DNA from: Theristus sp. LFF4_11
Lineage: Eukaryota > Nematoda > Chromadorea > Monhysterida > Xyalidae
DNA length: 64,000 bases
Assembly: GCA_030248135.1 (NCBI GenBank)
Contig: JASANC010002569.1
Span: 62,001 to 126,000, forward strand
Direction of reading: 5' to 3'
Each line of letters opens with the position of its first letter. The first letter of the stretch is position 1. Below the pieces are notes generated by a model. That model was not told the origin of the DNA. It ran no database searches and worked only from the letters and a program-made list of their open reading frames with translations. Position numbers and translations under genes: made by a program. Shown one piece after another: positions 1 to 10,700 of the stretch.

Positions 1-218
1 TTTACAGTGAAAATTCGAATACCAAAACACTACAAACTAGATACGTGTGTGTTGTAGGTGTGATTGTACCTCACGCATTACTGCTGATCGTCAGGAAAAG
101 ATCGTCCTTTGAATACGTTTGAACCGCTCTGTTCAATAAGCTTGCTTCTCTTCTCACTGAACCATTGTCTCCCTTTTCAATAAAAACAACACACCACCTA
201 CGTGAACAACTGAGCCCC

Positions 219-226
219 TATATAAA
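219..226 (+). promoter_or_regulatory. possible TATA box upstream of the 612-731 ORF
   Basis: A TATATAAA match lies about 390 bases upstream of the small membrane ORF at 612. Around it is a run of imperfect GGCATTC repeats (about 247-283). Whether this is the promoter of that ORF is inference; the spacing would need a 5' UTR of roughly 350 bases or an unseen first intron. Confidence 0.25.
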
Positions 227-611
227 GCGATGAATGTTGACTCTTACATGGCATTCGGCATTCATTCGTACGGCATTCGCTGTAGTTTCGGTGGCAGTCT
301 TGGTTTAGTTGTTTGACAATCAGTCGTGTGGTGGCCCACATGTGACAATCAGTTGCGAGGTGTTCGGATATGTAGATCGTTAGGTTCGTGAGTTTAGTTT
401 GAAATTTTGTCTTATACCGGTGAATTCAGTCGTATATAAGTGAACTCGATTTTTTACTATTGAACTTGGCCTTAGTGACGTGTAGAAGCCGTACACCCAG
501 AACAGGCATAGATGCAGTGCACCGTAACCCCGAACCTCACAAATAATAGTTTAGCTTCAGGAGCGCCTGAATCGAAGCGTCTCGTCGTCGCACGCCGACA
601 AATCACTGCTG

Positions 612-731
612 ATGACGGGCGGTGCGCAAATGTCGGCACACGGCGCCGGCGGCATACACATGTGGCAGTTGCTGGTGGCCGCGCTGATCGCACTCGTGCT
701 CGGCGTCCTCGTCGGCAAAATGCTCATTTGA
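612..731 (+). CDS. 39-aa single-pass membrane micropeptide (predicted)
   Basis: Unrecognised small ORF of 39 codons ending in TGA at 729-731. Residues 1-17 are Gly/Ala/Met-rich and polar (MTGGAQMSAHGAGG start). Residues 18-34 are a continuous Leu/Val/Ala membrane segment, followed by a five-residue GKMLI end, so the layout is that of a tail-anchored or type III micropeptide. Third positions are mostly G or C, unlike the AT-rich DNA around it, which is the main reason to take it as coding. It has no visible intron. It could instead be the last exon of a longer gene, since an earlier ATG lies in another frame. Function unknown. Confidence 0.45.
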   Translation: MTGGAQMSAHGAGGIHMWQLLVAALIALVLGVLVGKMLI

Positions 732-1261
732 AATTATCATCAGCACTATTTTTTTCTCGTTTCCTAGCGGACTTTTCGTGGAATCGTGTGTGTGTGTTTT
801 TTCGGTCTGTTTTCACCTTGTAGTGTTGGTTCGCTCCGGAATTCTATGGAACAGTTTTTTGTTGTTCGTTTTCTTCATTTTACCACGCAAACCTGACACG
901 TGTGTGTTTTTGCTTCTTTCTGCTGCTGTATCCGTGTTCTGTACTTTGGAGACTTTTGGTGCGTGGCCGCCCTCTATTTCGTCTCGCTACAGCACAGCCC
1001 CTTTATTTTTGACACCGTAAAGTCAACTGTTTTATATGACGCCTCACCCTTGTGTTTTTTGCGACACGAAATTAGTTTCATGCTTGATGCGGCAATTCAA
1101 AATTTTTCCATGTACGTGATTCGGACGGATCTCAGGGACTTTCGGACAACTTCATAAGTTTTGAATTACCGCGTCAAGCTGAAACTAATCACCTTATATC
1201 TATTCGTGGATTGAGTCGTACGTATGATTTAAAAAAACATTATATTATCAATTTTTTAAAT

Positions 1262-1462
1262 TCCGCGACTAAATGCGCGCGCAGACGTAAAAAGGAAACT
1301 AGGTTCAGTCTTCATGTGGCAGTTCAAAATCGCCTAAGTGACTCGGCCCTGTTTAGGGGACTCCGGTCACTTTTCCAATTTTGAATTCCCGCGCCATGCA
1401 GAAACTGTTTACCTATTTATGCGCGCATTGAGTCTCGGGGCCAAAATAAAAGATAAGAGAGG
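1262..1462 (+). repeat. dispersed repeat, copy 1 (inverted copy at 55795-55985)
   Basis: This segment matches the reverse complement of about 55795-55985. Shared blocks include GGAAACTAG, GACTCGGCCCT and TGAGTCTCGGGGCCAAAATA. The two copies are clearly diverged. No ORF and no clear terminal repeats were seen, so the class is unknown. Confidence 0.6.
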
Positions 1463-1670
1463 TGGGAGGCAGTCTGACATGCTTTGGCATACGCTTGTTT
1501 GAGTGCAGCAAGCTGATTTGTCGACTGTTACACGACAGAAACCAATCAGTAGCTGTCATTCAAGTTCGAGCAATCGTTTTATTGCAGGTTGCAGTCAATT
1601 TTTTAAAAACACATTTTTTTGTCAACAACACAAATCCCACTCCTCCATATTTCATTGATTTGAAATTATG

Positions 1671-1815
1671 CAGGGTGGTCCACTTTTAAAATTTTTAATT
1701 GTGGATAACTTTAACTTTTTTTTAAAATAATTGGTTAAAGTTTCAATTAAAGTACTTGCATGGTTGGCGAGTTACAACGCTTCAAAGTTGGTATCACTAC
1801 TTATGGACCACCCTG
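1671..1815. mobile_element. short inverted-repeat element, CAGGGTGGTCC termini
   Basis: The left end CAGGGTGGTCCA and right end TGGACCACCCTG are inverted repeats about 145 bp apart, with TA on the right flank. This is the organisation of a non-autonomous mariner-type MITE. Its ends resemble those of the larger CAGGGTGGGCC elements at 25310-26230 and 34593-35505, so they may share a transposase source (inference). Its interior is AT-rich with no coding capacity. Confidence 0.55.
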
Positions 1816-3098
1816 TATAATTTTGGTATTCACAAAATATCTAGATATATCTACACGGTTTTGTTCTTCCTGAATGAGGTAGTTTCAGTGAAATTTCAGA
1901 TTTGGTACACTTTGGTAGTAAAATGATTGTCGATTATTATGAAAAGTCCCCAAAATTTTAGCCAATACCTTTGTGTCGATTTTTTGCTTGTATAGTGTGT
2001 TTGTTAGCGCCTGTCACACAAAAAACATTCTCAAATGCAATCCGTGACCCATGGACCGCCGGCCTAACAAACGGACAATGATGGGACGATTTTTGAGCGA
2101 AAACATCCGTGTTTTGCTGCTCTGCCAATGAAAACTATTGCTTTGAACACGCGTTTTGAATATTTAGAAGGGATAAAATGCAGAGAATATTTCTTGTGGC
2201 TTTTGTCCGATGAATTTCTTTTTTTTGCACACGTCTATTTTCAGTCTGGTCTGTCTATTGTATTGCACAGAAAAATTGCTGGAAAGATGGTTCAAAATTT
2301 TCAAGCAATTCGCTGGCTGGTAGGCGTGAATTTGATTGTTGTCTTGCTTTGTTGCGTTTGCTTTTTTATATTGACACTGCATATGATTCGAACAAAACAC
2401 ATTTTTTGTTTGTCGCAACAAAATGGAACACATGAGTTGTTGCTTGTTGCCGCTTGGCTAATTTATGCAGTTTGCTGACTGGTTTGATGGTGTGGCTCTA
2501 CAACCAAGCAACTGGTTGGATTAAAATACAATTGTTTGATTTTCTTGCAGTTATTTTTATCGAATTAAATTTTCAGTGATAAGTGGTTGTTTTGTTGCCC
2601 TGGTAGCCAACTTTCATGTGACCGTTTGTTTGGCAAGTGTTTTGTGATGTCGGTTTGTTTGTTTTTTTTTGTATTAATGGATTTTATCGAAATTGCAAAT
2701 GGAAACAAATAGTTTCATTCAACATACTAAGACACTATTGACGTTGCATTGATTGATTGGTTGATTGTTGTTCTCCGTTTCTCAAGAAGCACACAGTACA
2801 TGTGGCACATTGGGCTCCTGTAGCTAATGCGACATCAAGTGATGATACTTTCTGTGTTTTTTATCGCTGATTGGCTGAATCATATGCGTTGAATTTGAAT
2901 CGATTAGCAAAAACGTTGAAAGTAATATGTTATGGAACATTATGGAACATTCGATTGGTTTTCTGTCTCTGTGTAGTAGAGAAACACTGTTATGAATTTT
3001 CACTGCTCTTTTAAAGTTGTTTTAGCTCAACGGTAAAAGTGTGTTCTGACTCATACAACATGTTCTTATTATAGTTTGTTACCTGTGGTGACTCATAA

Positions 3099-3187
3099 GG
3101 CGCATTCTTGTTGCAGTATTTAGTGCCCGCGCAGCCATGTTTTAACATAGCTGTGTGGTCACTAAATACTGCAACATGAATGCGCCC
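3099..3187. mobile_element. palindromic mini-MITE family A, copy 1
   Basis: The two arms, GGCGCATTC..GCAGTATTTAGTG and CACTAAATACTGC..GAATGCGCC, are near-perfect inverted repeats around a short loop containing GTTTTAACATAGCT. Two more copies lie at 27949-28040 and 41303-41378. The whole unit is about 90 bp and would fold into one hairpin. Confidence 0.7.
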
Positions 3188-4010
3188 ATAGCTGTTGCGA
3201 TAATCGTCTATCCCGTGTTCTTTTGCCGAAGACAAAGATGATTTTCATGCTGTGTTTTGCCGGTTTTTTTTCGTGAAATTTAATGTTTTGTTCTGATTGT
3301 CGTTTTTTGTATTGATCCATTTACGACTGAGTATCAACAATTTTTTTCCAATTTCATTTTATTATTTTTATTTGCATTGTTACTTGTTGTATTCATTTTT
3401 AATAATGGTGTGCGGTACGTGGTAGTGTTTACATAATAAGTGAAGCATGTCTTGCATTGTAAAACCAGTAAATTTGAACACTTTGGTTCTCGCGTGTGGA
3501 AGGAAACATGAGAAACAAACTCGTAATAACTTGATTCTCTCTTATAAAGTAATCTGATGTGCTCAGCTGATGCTAATTGGCTGCATTGCCGCATCAGCGT
3601 TTGAAATGCAGCCAACTAACGCGGTCTGTTGTTTTTTTCCCAAACAAAATCACCGTTTCACAGATTGCCATCATTCAACTGTTTCAAAACGGATTCAAAG
3701 TTTTTGAAAATAAGAGACAGTTTTCATGAGTGAATCCGGATCGAATGGTACAAATCCCAGTATGCGCTTGACGGACTCCACGTTGGCATGCCGCCATACG
3801 TCATTTGCGATGGTGACTGCGAAGACTGGCGACGGGGGGCGTGGTCGGGCTTTTGCATTACAACAGCCTGCGCTCCACAGTTTTTGAAGAAGCGTTTCCA
3901 AAAAAATGTTGCGAAAAAAATACGCACGCTTCTTTCTGTTCCTAAAACTTCAGAAAACTATTGCTTGACCGACCGCACGAGCCAACGCGTCCAATTACCG
4001 CGCCTTTTTC

Positions 4011-4143
4011 TGCAGTCTATCCAACTAGCCTGATTGGTTGATGCGCGACTTCGGCGTTCGTCGGAGTTTTGGCTTGCAAAGAATGCATGGATCACGTGAC
4101 CACCAAACCAACCAATCAGCTAGTTGGATATGTTAGACTGTAG
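4011..4143. mobile_element. CCAAT-bearing MITE family B, copy 1
   Basis: Inverted-repeat unit bounded by TGCAGTCTATCCAACTAG and CTAGTTGGATATGTTAGACTG. Each arm carries the motif TGATTGGTTG or its complement CAACCAATCA, an inverted CCAAT box pair. Related units are at 24457-24639, 28480-28640, 39321-39499, 41618-41762 and 63708-63857. Confidence 0.6.
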
Positions 4144-4263
4144 AACCAATAGTGCGTCAATGATAGAAGTTTCTCGCAAAAGCCCGCGCCGCGTCCGGAG
4201 CTGACAGTGCTGATCGATGACCGTCGATACGGGATCACGTGCACTTGCGGCGGCGGTAAACCG
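4120..4263 (-). other. possible minus-strand exon (Pro/Ser-rich cytoplasmic tail)
   Basis: On the minus strand a good acceptor (ctctgctctgcag) at 4264 precedes GC-rich sequence that reads GLPPPQVHVIPYRRSSIST in one frame. It lies about 550 bases downstream of the minus-strand membrane ORF at 4814-4972, so it could be a later exon of that gene. I found no matching donor in the ORF, so the link is only a suggestion. The 3' part overlaps the repeat at 4011-4143. Confidence 0.25.
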
Positions 4264-4813
4264 CTGCAGAGCAGAGCAAAACAATGGACATTCGGCAGAA
4301 TATTGACGAATGCGAAGTCTTCTCAAGTGATTGAAAGACACAAACATGCTGAAGCAACAGTTATTTCGCTGAAAACGTCATCAAAACTGTCAGCTCAGCG
4401 TCAATGGTGCTAGAAGCTACATCGGCTACCATCCGGTAGGTGTTGGGGGTTTGGAGTTGGGCTACATGCTAAAAGGCTACGGGTTGAAAGTACGCCGAAA
4501 TCTCTACCATGGCCTGTCTTTTGTGCAAACGCAAGAGACGTCTCTTGCAAGCGTAAGAGGCATCTCTTTAACTGAAGCGTGTTTTACCTTCGTAAGAGCC
4601 AAAAGTACTAAAAGTAAAAGCTCGCGGCTAGTAACCGGAACGCACAGGCTAGAGGGTAGAGGCTTTGGGCTAGATGCTTAGAGACTGCAGGCAAAAGTCT
4701 GCCAAACACCCCATTTGTGGCCGGAATGTATCGGCTCCCCTCCGATCACCCTTCTTTCGCGAGCTCTGTGTTCTACGAACAAAAGTGACAGGCTTTAAGA
4801 AACATACTGTGCA

Positions 4814-4972
4814 CTAAAAAAAATCTCCTGTAATCAGTTCTTCTCGCCTGTCCAAAACGTCCCTGTCGCTGAACATCAGGCAAAGTTTGTAGCATCCAGC
4901 GCACAGACCGGTGCAGACGACCAGAAAGGCGAACACGATCGCAGTAATGATGAAGCCTTGCATCAGCATCAT
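4814..4972 (-). CDS. 52-aa single-pass membrane protein with Cys-rich juxtamembrane region
   Basis: Unrecognised ORF beginning ATG ATG CTG ATG (MMLMQGF) and ending with TAG at 4816-4814. Residues 6-25 form a strong membrane helix (FIITAIVFAFLVVCTG). It is followed at once by a Cys cluster (CTGLCAGCYKLC), a typical palmitoylation-type juxtamembrane segment. A charged tail (DRDVLDRREELITGD) follows. The lack of a signal peptide and the charge balance suggest a short outside N-terminus and an inside tail (inference). The same design recurs in the gene at 5594-6621: short N-terminus, helix, Cys run, then cytoplasmic tail. It may be a complete micropeptide or the first exon of a longer gene. Confidence 0.5.
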   Translation of the reverse strand: MMLMQGFIITAIVFAFLVVCTGLCAGCYKLCLMFSDRDVLDRREELITGDFF

Positions 4973-5593
4973 TTTTGCGAGATTACGGTTTGAAATTTTG
5001 CTTGATTTTTAGATCCATTGCAGTTGTTTCACTTTGAACAGGCGATTTCTTTGTCAGATCTGCCAGTCCGAGGAGTTAACGTGTGGAAAAAGCTGGAAAT
5101 ACGGTTGGCTACCTACTGTATACGGCTTGTTTAGTTTTCATTATTCCAGGCTAATTTTTGCTGGTATATGCGCATTGCAGTTTGCTATCTTGACGAAGAA
5201 CAGGCAAACGCAACACTGGTTCTCACGTGACTCATGTTTCAAGCAGCAAACACTGCTGCAGTTCTTCTGGTGGTTCTTCGAGGAGTGCACCACCACGTGT
5301 GATTCGGCTCATGGGCAGAAGAAATAAATTGACGCTCACTTTTATAATTGGCCGTTTCGTTCACACGCGCTGACTGTCGAGTCTAGCCTTACATTAGCCT
5401 TGATTTTCTTTTCATATTTTGCTGCAGTTTTCAATCATATTCCATACATATTGCTCTGCGTTTTTCTTTCAAACGATTTGATAACATCAATAGAGCAGAT
5501 CGATAAATTCAACAGAATAAGCGGAAAACCGCCAAATCGCGATATTAAACGCACAAAAATCTGCTATTTGCCGAAAACACAACAACAGCAAAC

Positions 5594-6621
5594 ATGCTGT
5601 TCATGGTTTCAAGCGACGGATTCGTGATCACGTTGGCCGTGTTTGCGTGTTTCCTCTGCTGCTGTTGCATCGGCGTCGGACTGTACACGGCACGCGAAGT
5701 TTATGACCGACATCATGCGGACGGGTCTGTCGAGTGAATGCCATTCAACATTTCTGACATTTTATTCTCCGCGCTTAGGCGGGTGTGTGTGTCAACTATT
5801 CTGTTTGCTTTGCTTGCTTTTCATTCAACTTTCGCAATTTTATCTCCATACATCTCGTTTGTACGGCGTTTGAAAACGCAAGATGTTTTTTTGTTGTTTT
5901 TGTGGGTGTGTGTGTGGCTTTGTGTTTTTTGTTTTTGAAATATTGTTGTTGCGCAAATTGTGTGTAAGGAATTAAAAGAAGGTCCCCTCTTTTTTTCAAA
6001 AACCATCCTTTAAACTGCACCGTGAAAAGGTGCCCGACCTTTGTTCATCTGGTCATTCCACGTGAAACTGGAAATACAAAAGTCCAAACAGCATACTGGG
6101 CGTTTCGGGTGACTTTTCTTTCCGAGTGACACGTACACGACGCGGGACGACCAGGTGGACAGGCACAGGACAGGACACACCGGACTACTCCACTTTTTCA
6201 GCGTGTATACATGTACGTTTCCGTTTTCGCTTTTTTATTCAGCCTACCGCAAATGCGGTTCGCTCGTCGTCGCCATCCGACGGTCAGCACCATCGAAGCG
6301 GGCACGATCACGAATCGCACCGCGATCAGTCGCACGTATCACGTGACGCCCGCGGTGAACCAGCCCGCCGGGCGGCACCGGTCGATTCTGCCGCTCGAGA
6401 CGTTCAGTCCGGTGAACAACAACAACAACAGCAACAACAACAACAGAAACAGCAACAACAACAACAGTATCAGCAATGTGCCCGGCTCGCCGAGTCCGGG
6501 TGAACCGCGGATTCTGTCGATGAAGTCAAACCGACCCGCCGAGTCGACGCGCCCGCCGCCCGCCTACTCGACGTTGCGGTATTGCGATGAGGTCGACGGT
6601 GATAATTGGAAGATGTACTGA
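5594..6621 (+). CDS. 172-aa single-pass membrane adaptor with PPxY motif
   Basis: Two exons, 5594-5733 and 6243-6621, joined in phase 2 (GTCGA|gtgaat ... tttattcag|CCTACC). The 172-aa product has a 10-residue N-terminus, a membrane segment at about residues 11-30 (FVITLAVFACFLCCCC), and a Cys-rich boundary. A cytoplasmic tail follows with a basic patch (RFARRRH), an Asn-rich tract encoded by AAC/CAA repeats, and the end RPPPAYSTLRY. PPAY is a PPxY motif, known to bind WW domains such as those of Nedd4-type ubiquitin ligases, and YSTL fits a YxxPhi endocytic signal. Small PPxY membrane proteins of WBP1/VOPP1/Shisa type share this plan, but the Cys-rich ectodomain of Shisa proteins is missing, so I assign no family. 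The low-complexity Asn tract probably varies in length between individuals. Confidence 0.72.
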
Positions 6622-7761
6622 GCGAGCAAGTGTTTCAGTTTTTTGGGTATTGTCTTCTGTATGTACATTATGTGCATTTAAAATTACTCTGCAGATACAA
6701 CTGGAACGTGCTTGTGGTCGTTGATTTTATATGATTATTTTGTGTGTTACTCAGCTATTTTGTTCATGCATGTACATTCATATGAATTCAGTCGAAAGTT
6801 AAAGCGGTGACAATCACACATTGATCACAAAACACACATTGTGCGATTAGAAACAAGAAAAAAGAAACATTACCCAATATTGCATTTGTTTCTCACGCCA
6901 CAGATAAAACAAAGTCATGTAGATAAGGTCATTCAATCACAATGATAGAGAAAACTTCAAAACAAACCGCATAAAAACTGAAACAACGAACGCACTACTA
7001 ACCATACAAAACAATGGAAAATAAGCGTAAAGATAAAAATCTCACAACATGTGCAACAGATAAGTTCAGTCACAAAAGATTTTGATTCTTTTTTTAGAAG
7101 ATATTGTACTGTGTGCGTGCACATAAAAAACCACAGATTCAACTTCAACATGACAAAATGCCCATCAACAATTAGTATGTTTGTTACGGACATGATAAAC
7201 AGTGTAGTACAAGGTGTTTTAAAAATTATGATCACAAAACCGAGGTTCAACTCGGAGCGCTTAAGATGATAAATTATAACGAGTACGTGAACCGTACAAA
7301 TTCAACAGAGACAGTATGTTGGAGCATTGTTCTTTCAACAAAAAAACACTGTATTTAACGACCATTTTGCACTCGGTATGTTATTAATCGTCACCTAGTA
7401 CTCGATACAACTAGATAACCGTCAACCTGCAATCCGTTTCGTGAATGACGCAAATAAAACAACAGGCGTTCATAAAATGTCAACATGCACATTAAAAATA
7501 CAAAACTTTACGCATACGTTCATGGACTATTTGCCGAGAAATAAAAACAAAAAAACAAACAAAAAGAACTTCAACGCGATTGCACTGTCATTTCAGTAAG
7601 TCTGATATGCACATTCCAAAGATCACAAAACAAGTGCATTAAACAGCGTGAGGTTGTTTTTGATCGTTAATATTGGCAAAACAACTGTTGTTGTAAATTT
7701 ATTCATCAAAAAGCAACTGAAATTGAAAGCTTGCTCTTAGCAAGCCTGGGCCTGGTCAGTC
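6622..7761. other. intergenic, A/T-rich, nothing recognised
   Basis: About 1.1 kb between the PPxY gene and the start of the proline-rich gene. It is A-rich on the plus strand with many ACAAAAC words. I see no ORF of coding character, no terminal repeats and no clear promoter element. It must hold the 3' UTR of the upstream gene and probably the promoter of the downstream one. Confidence 0.5.
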
Positions 7762-10700
7762 ATGAAGCCCACTCAACAGACGCCTTTTTTCGTCATCTTT
7801 ATTTTACAATGTCTTCTGGCAGGTACTGGTTATTGTTTTTGGATTTTGAAAAAAACAATTAAATCACTTCACTGTTACAATTATGCGCGTCACATTTACA
7901 CCAACATACCTGTAACACAACATAGCATAACGTATCTAGATATTACATGTATTGCATTTTTTAGCCTGTCACTTTCTGCCTCCATCTTCGCCTCAAGGAT
8001 ATGGACCACCTCCAGGTGACAAAAGGAGAAAAAGAGTACTGAAAAATACAAATATTATTGTCGCGAAATAAATTTTACTTTCTGTTGATAGAAACAACCA
8101 TTTCTTATGTGTCAAGTCCAAGTTATTCATACGTATTGTTTATTTTGTTTTTAGTAAAGCAACTAGCACAATTCCACAGGGTGGCACAGAAGTAGTGACC
8201 AGTGGCCACGACTTTGAATTGCTCTCTGCTAGTGCTATCTAGATACTTCTGCCACTCCTACCACTACTTTTGCCACTGCTACCACTACTTTTGCCACTGC
8301 TACCACTACTTCTGCCACTTCTGAACCACTCTGTAACTTTTCGCTTTTAGTTTTGCCACCAAAATCGCCACCTCAATCTCCCCCAGTTCATTAAAATGGC
8401 CCACGTTAGTCCGTGTCCGTTTTAAGACCTTTTTGACCTTTCAATAAAATAACATAAATAACTGGCCTTTTTCATCACCAACATATCCATGTATGTGCCA
8501 TTTTGCACTTAAAAACAAACGGAAATTTTTCATATTTCAATGTATGTATTATGTTTAATGCATCAATTCTTTTCACAGTTGCAGCGCGGGCATACCCACA
8601 GCCCAAGCCGCCTCCTCCGCCACCACGTGAGTAGTTTTCGTAAGCAAAATTTTTACCATTTTTATCACTGTTGCAATTGCAATTCTAGCACCGGCGTACC
8701 CACAACCGAAGCCGCGTCCTCCGCCACCGCCAGCTTATCCTAGTCCACCACGTATGTAGTTTTGAAATAGGTTGTTTCTGAGTTTTTGATTTATTTTTTC
8801 AATTACAATTGCAGCACGTGCGTATCCACAACCTAATCCGCCGCCTCCGCCACCTCCGGCTTATCCCAGTCCGCCACGTAAGTTGTTTTGGAAAAGGATT
8901 TTTTTATCATTTTTTGATCACCGTTGCAATTGCAATTTCAGCACCGGCGTATCCACAACCAAAGCCGCCTCCTCCGCCACAACCAACTTATCCTACTCCA
9001 CCACGTAAGTTTTTGGAAAGCGATTTTTTTCAAAGTTTATTTGCCTTTACTGTTTCAATTGCAATTTCAGCACCGGCGTACCCGCAACCCAAACCGCCTC
9101 CTCCGCCACCGCCAGCTTATCCCAGCCCACCACGTTGGTTGTTCTGTTAAGCGTTTTTACAATAAGGTTTTTTTACTGTTTCAATTGCATTTCCAGCAGC
9201 GGCGTACCCACAACCGAAGCCGCCTCCTCCGCCCCCGCAAGCTTATCCTTCTCCACCACGTTAGTTGTTTTGTCAAGCGTTTTTATAATAAGGTTTTGTT
9301 TTATTGTTTCTCTTGCAATTTCAGCACCGGCGTACCCACAACCGAAGCCGCCTCCTCCGCCACCGCCTCCTCCTCCACCGCCTCCTCCGCCCCCGCAAGC
9401 TTATCCTTCTCCACCACGTTTGTTGTTCTGTCAAGCGTTTTTACAATAAGGTTTTGTTTTATTGTTTCTCTTGAAATTTCAGCACCGGCGTACCCACAAC
9501 CCAAGCCGCCTCCTCCGCCACCGCCAGCTTATCCTACTCCACCACGTTAGTTGTCTGTCAAGTGTTTTTACAACAAGGTTTTGTTTTACTGTTTCAGTTG
9601 CAATTTCAGCAGCGGCGTACCCACAACCCAAGCCGCCTCCTCCGCCCCCGCAAGCTTATCCTTCTCCACCACGTTAGTTGTTCTGTCAAGCGTTTTTACA
9701 TTGAGGTTTTGTTTTATTGTTTCACTAACAATTTCAGCACCGGCGTACCCACAACCCAAGCCGCCTCCTCCGCCCCCGCAAGCTTATCCTTTTCCACCAC
9801 GTTAGTTGTTCTGTCAAGCGTTTTTACAAAAAGGTTTTGTTTTATTGTTTCTCTTGCAATTTCAGCACTGGCGTACCCACAACCGAAGCCGCCTCCTCCG
9901 CCACCGCCTCCTCCTCCACCGCCTCCTCCGCCCCCGCAAGCTTATCCTTCTCCACCACGTTAGTTGTTCTCTCAAGCGTTTTTACAATAAGGTTCTGTTT
10001 TACTGTTTCAATTGCAATTTCAGCACCGGCGTACCCACAACCCAAGCCGCCTCCTCCGCCACCGCCAGCTTATCCTACTCCACCACGTTAGTTGTCTGTC
10101 AAGTGTTTTTACAACAAGGTTTTGTTTTACTGTTTCAGTTGCATTTCCAGCAGCGGCGTACCCACAACCCAAGCCGCCTCCTCCGCCCCCGCAAGCTTAT
10201 CCTTCTCCACCACGTTAGTTGTTCTGTCAAGCGTTTTTACAATAAGGTTTTGTTTTATTGTTTCTCTTGCAATTTCAGCACCGGCGTACCCACAACCGAA
10301 GCCGCCTCCTCCGCCCCCGCAAGCTTATCCTTCTCCACCACGTTAGTTGTTCTGTCAAGCGTTTTTACAATAAGGTTTTGTTTTATTGTTTCTCTTGCAA
10401 TTTCAGCACCGGCGTACCCACAACCGAAGCCGCCTCCTCCGCCACCGCCTCCTCCTCCACCGCCTCCTCCGCCCCCGCAAGCTTATCCTTCTCCACCACG
10501 TTAGTTGTTCTGTCAAGCGTTTTTACTATAAGGTTTTGTTTTACTGTTTCAATTGCATTTCCAGCAGCGGCGTACCCACAACCCAAGCCGCCTCCTCCGC
10601 CCCCGCAAGCTTATCCTTCTCCACCACGTTAGTTGTTCTGTCAAGCGTTTTTACAATAAGGTTTTGTTTTATTGTTTCTCTTGCAATTTCAGCACCGGCG

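Larger units (their letters stand above)
732..4010. other. AT-rich stretch without a convincing gene; holds repeats
   Basis: No ORF here has coding-like composition. The stretch contains a dispersed repeat at 1262-1462, a short CAGGGTGGTCC element at 1671-1815 and a palindromic element at 3099-3187. Around 3700-3930 a minus-strand stretch is GC-rich and could contain an exon with a Ser/Pro/Tyr-rich end, but I could not fix splice sites for it. Confidence 0.5.

Noticed and set aside
2128..2478. 116-codon plus-strand ORF
   Set aside because: Phe/Leu/Cys-rich from T-rich DNA, overlapping a minus-strand ORF of similar length; no motif or splice context.
9301..9504. Minus-strand ORFs starting MGCGYAGAEIA at 9301-9504, 9842-10045, 10383-10586 and 10797-10985
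   Set aside because: Antisense shadows of the repeated exon, recurring with each higher-order block.
8924..9550. Long plus-strand ORFs across the array (Arg/His/Leu-rich and others, e.g. 208 and 232 codons)
   Set aside because: They read straight through introns in changing frames; the repeated splice signals and 63-nt symmetry explain the array better.
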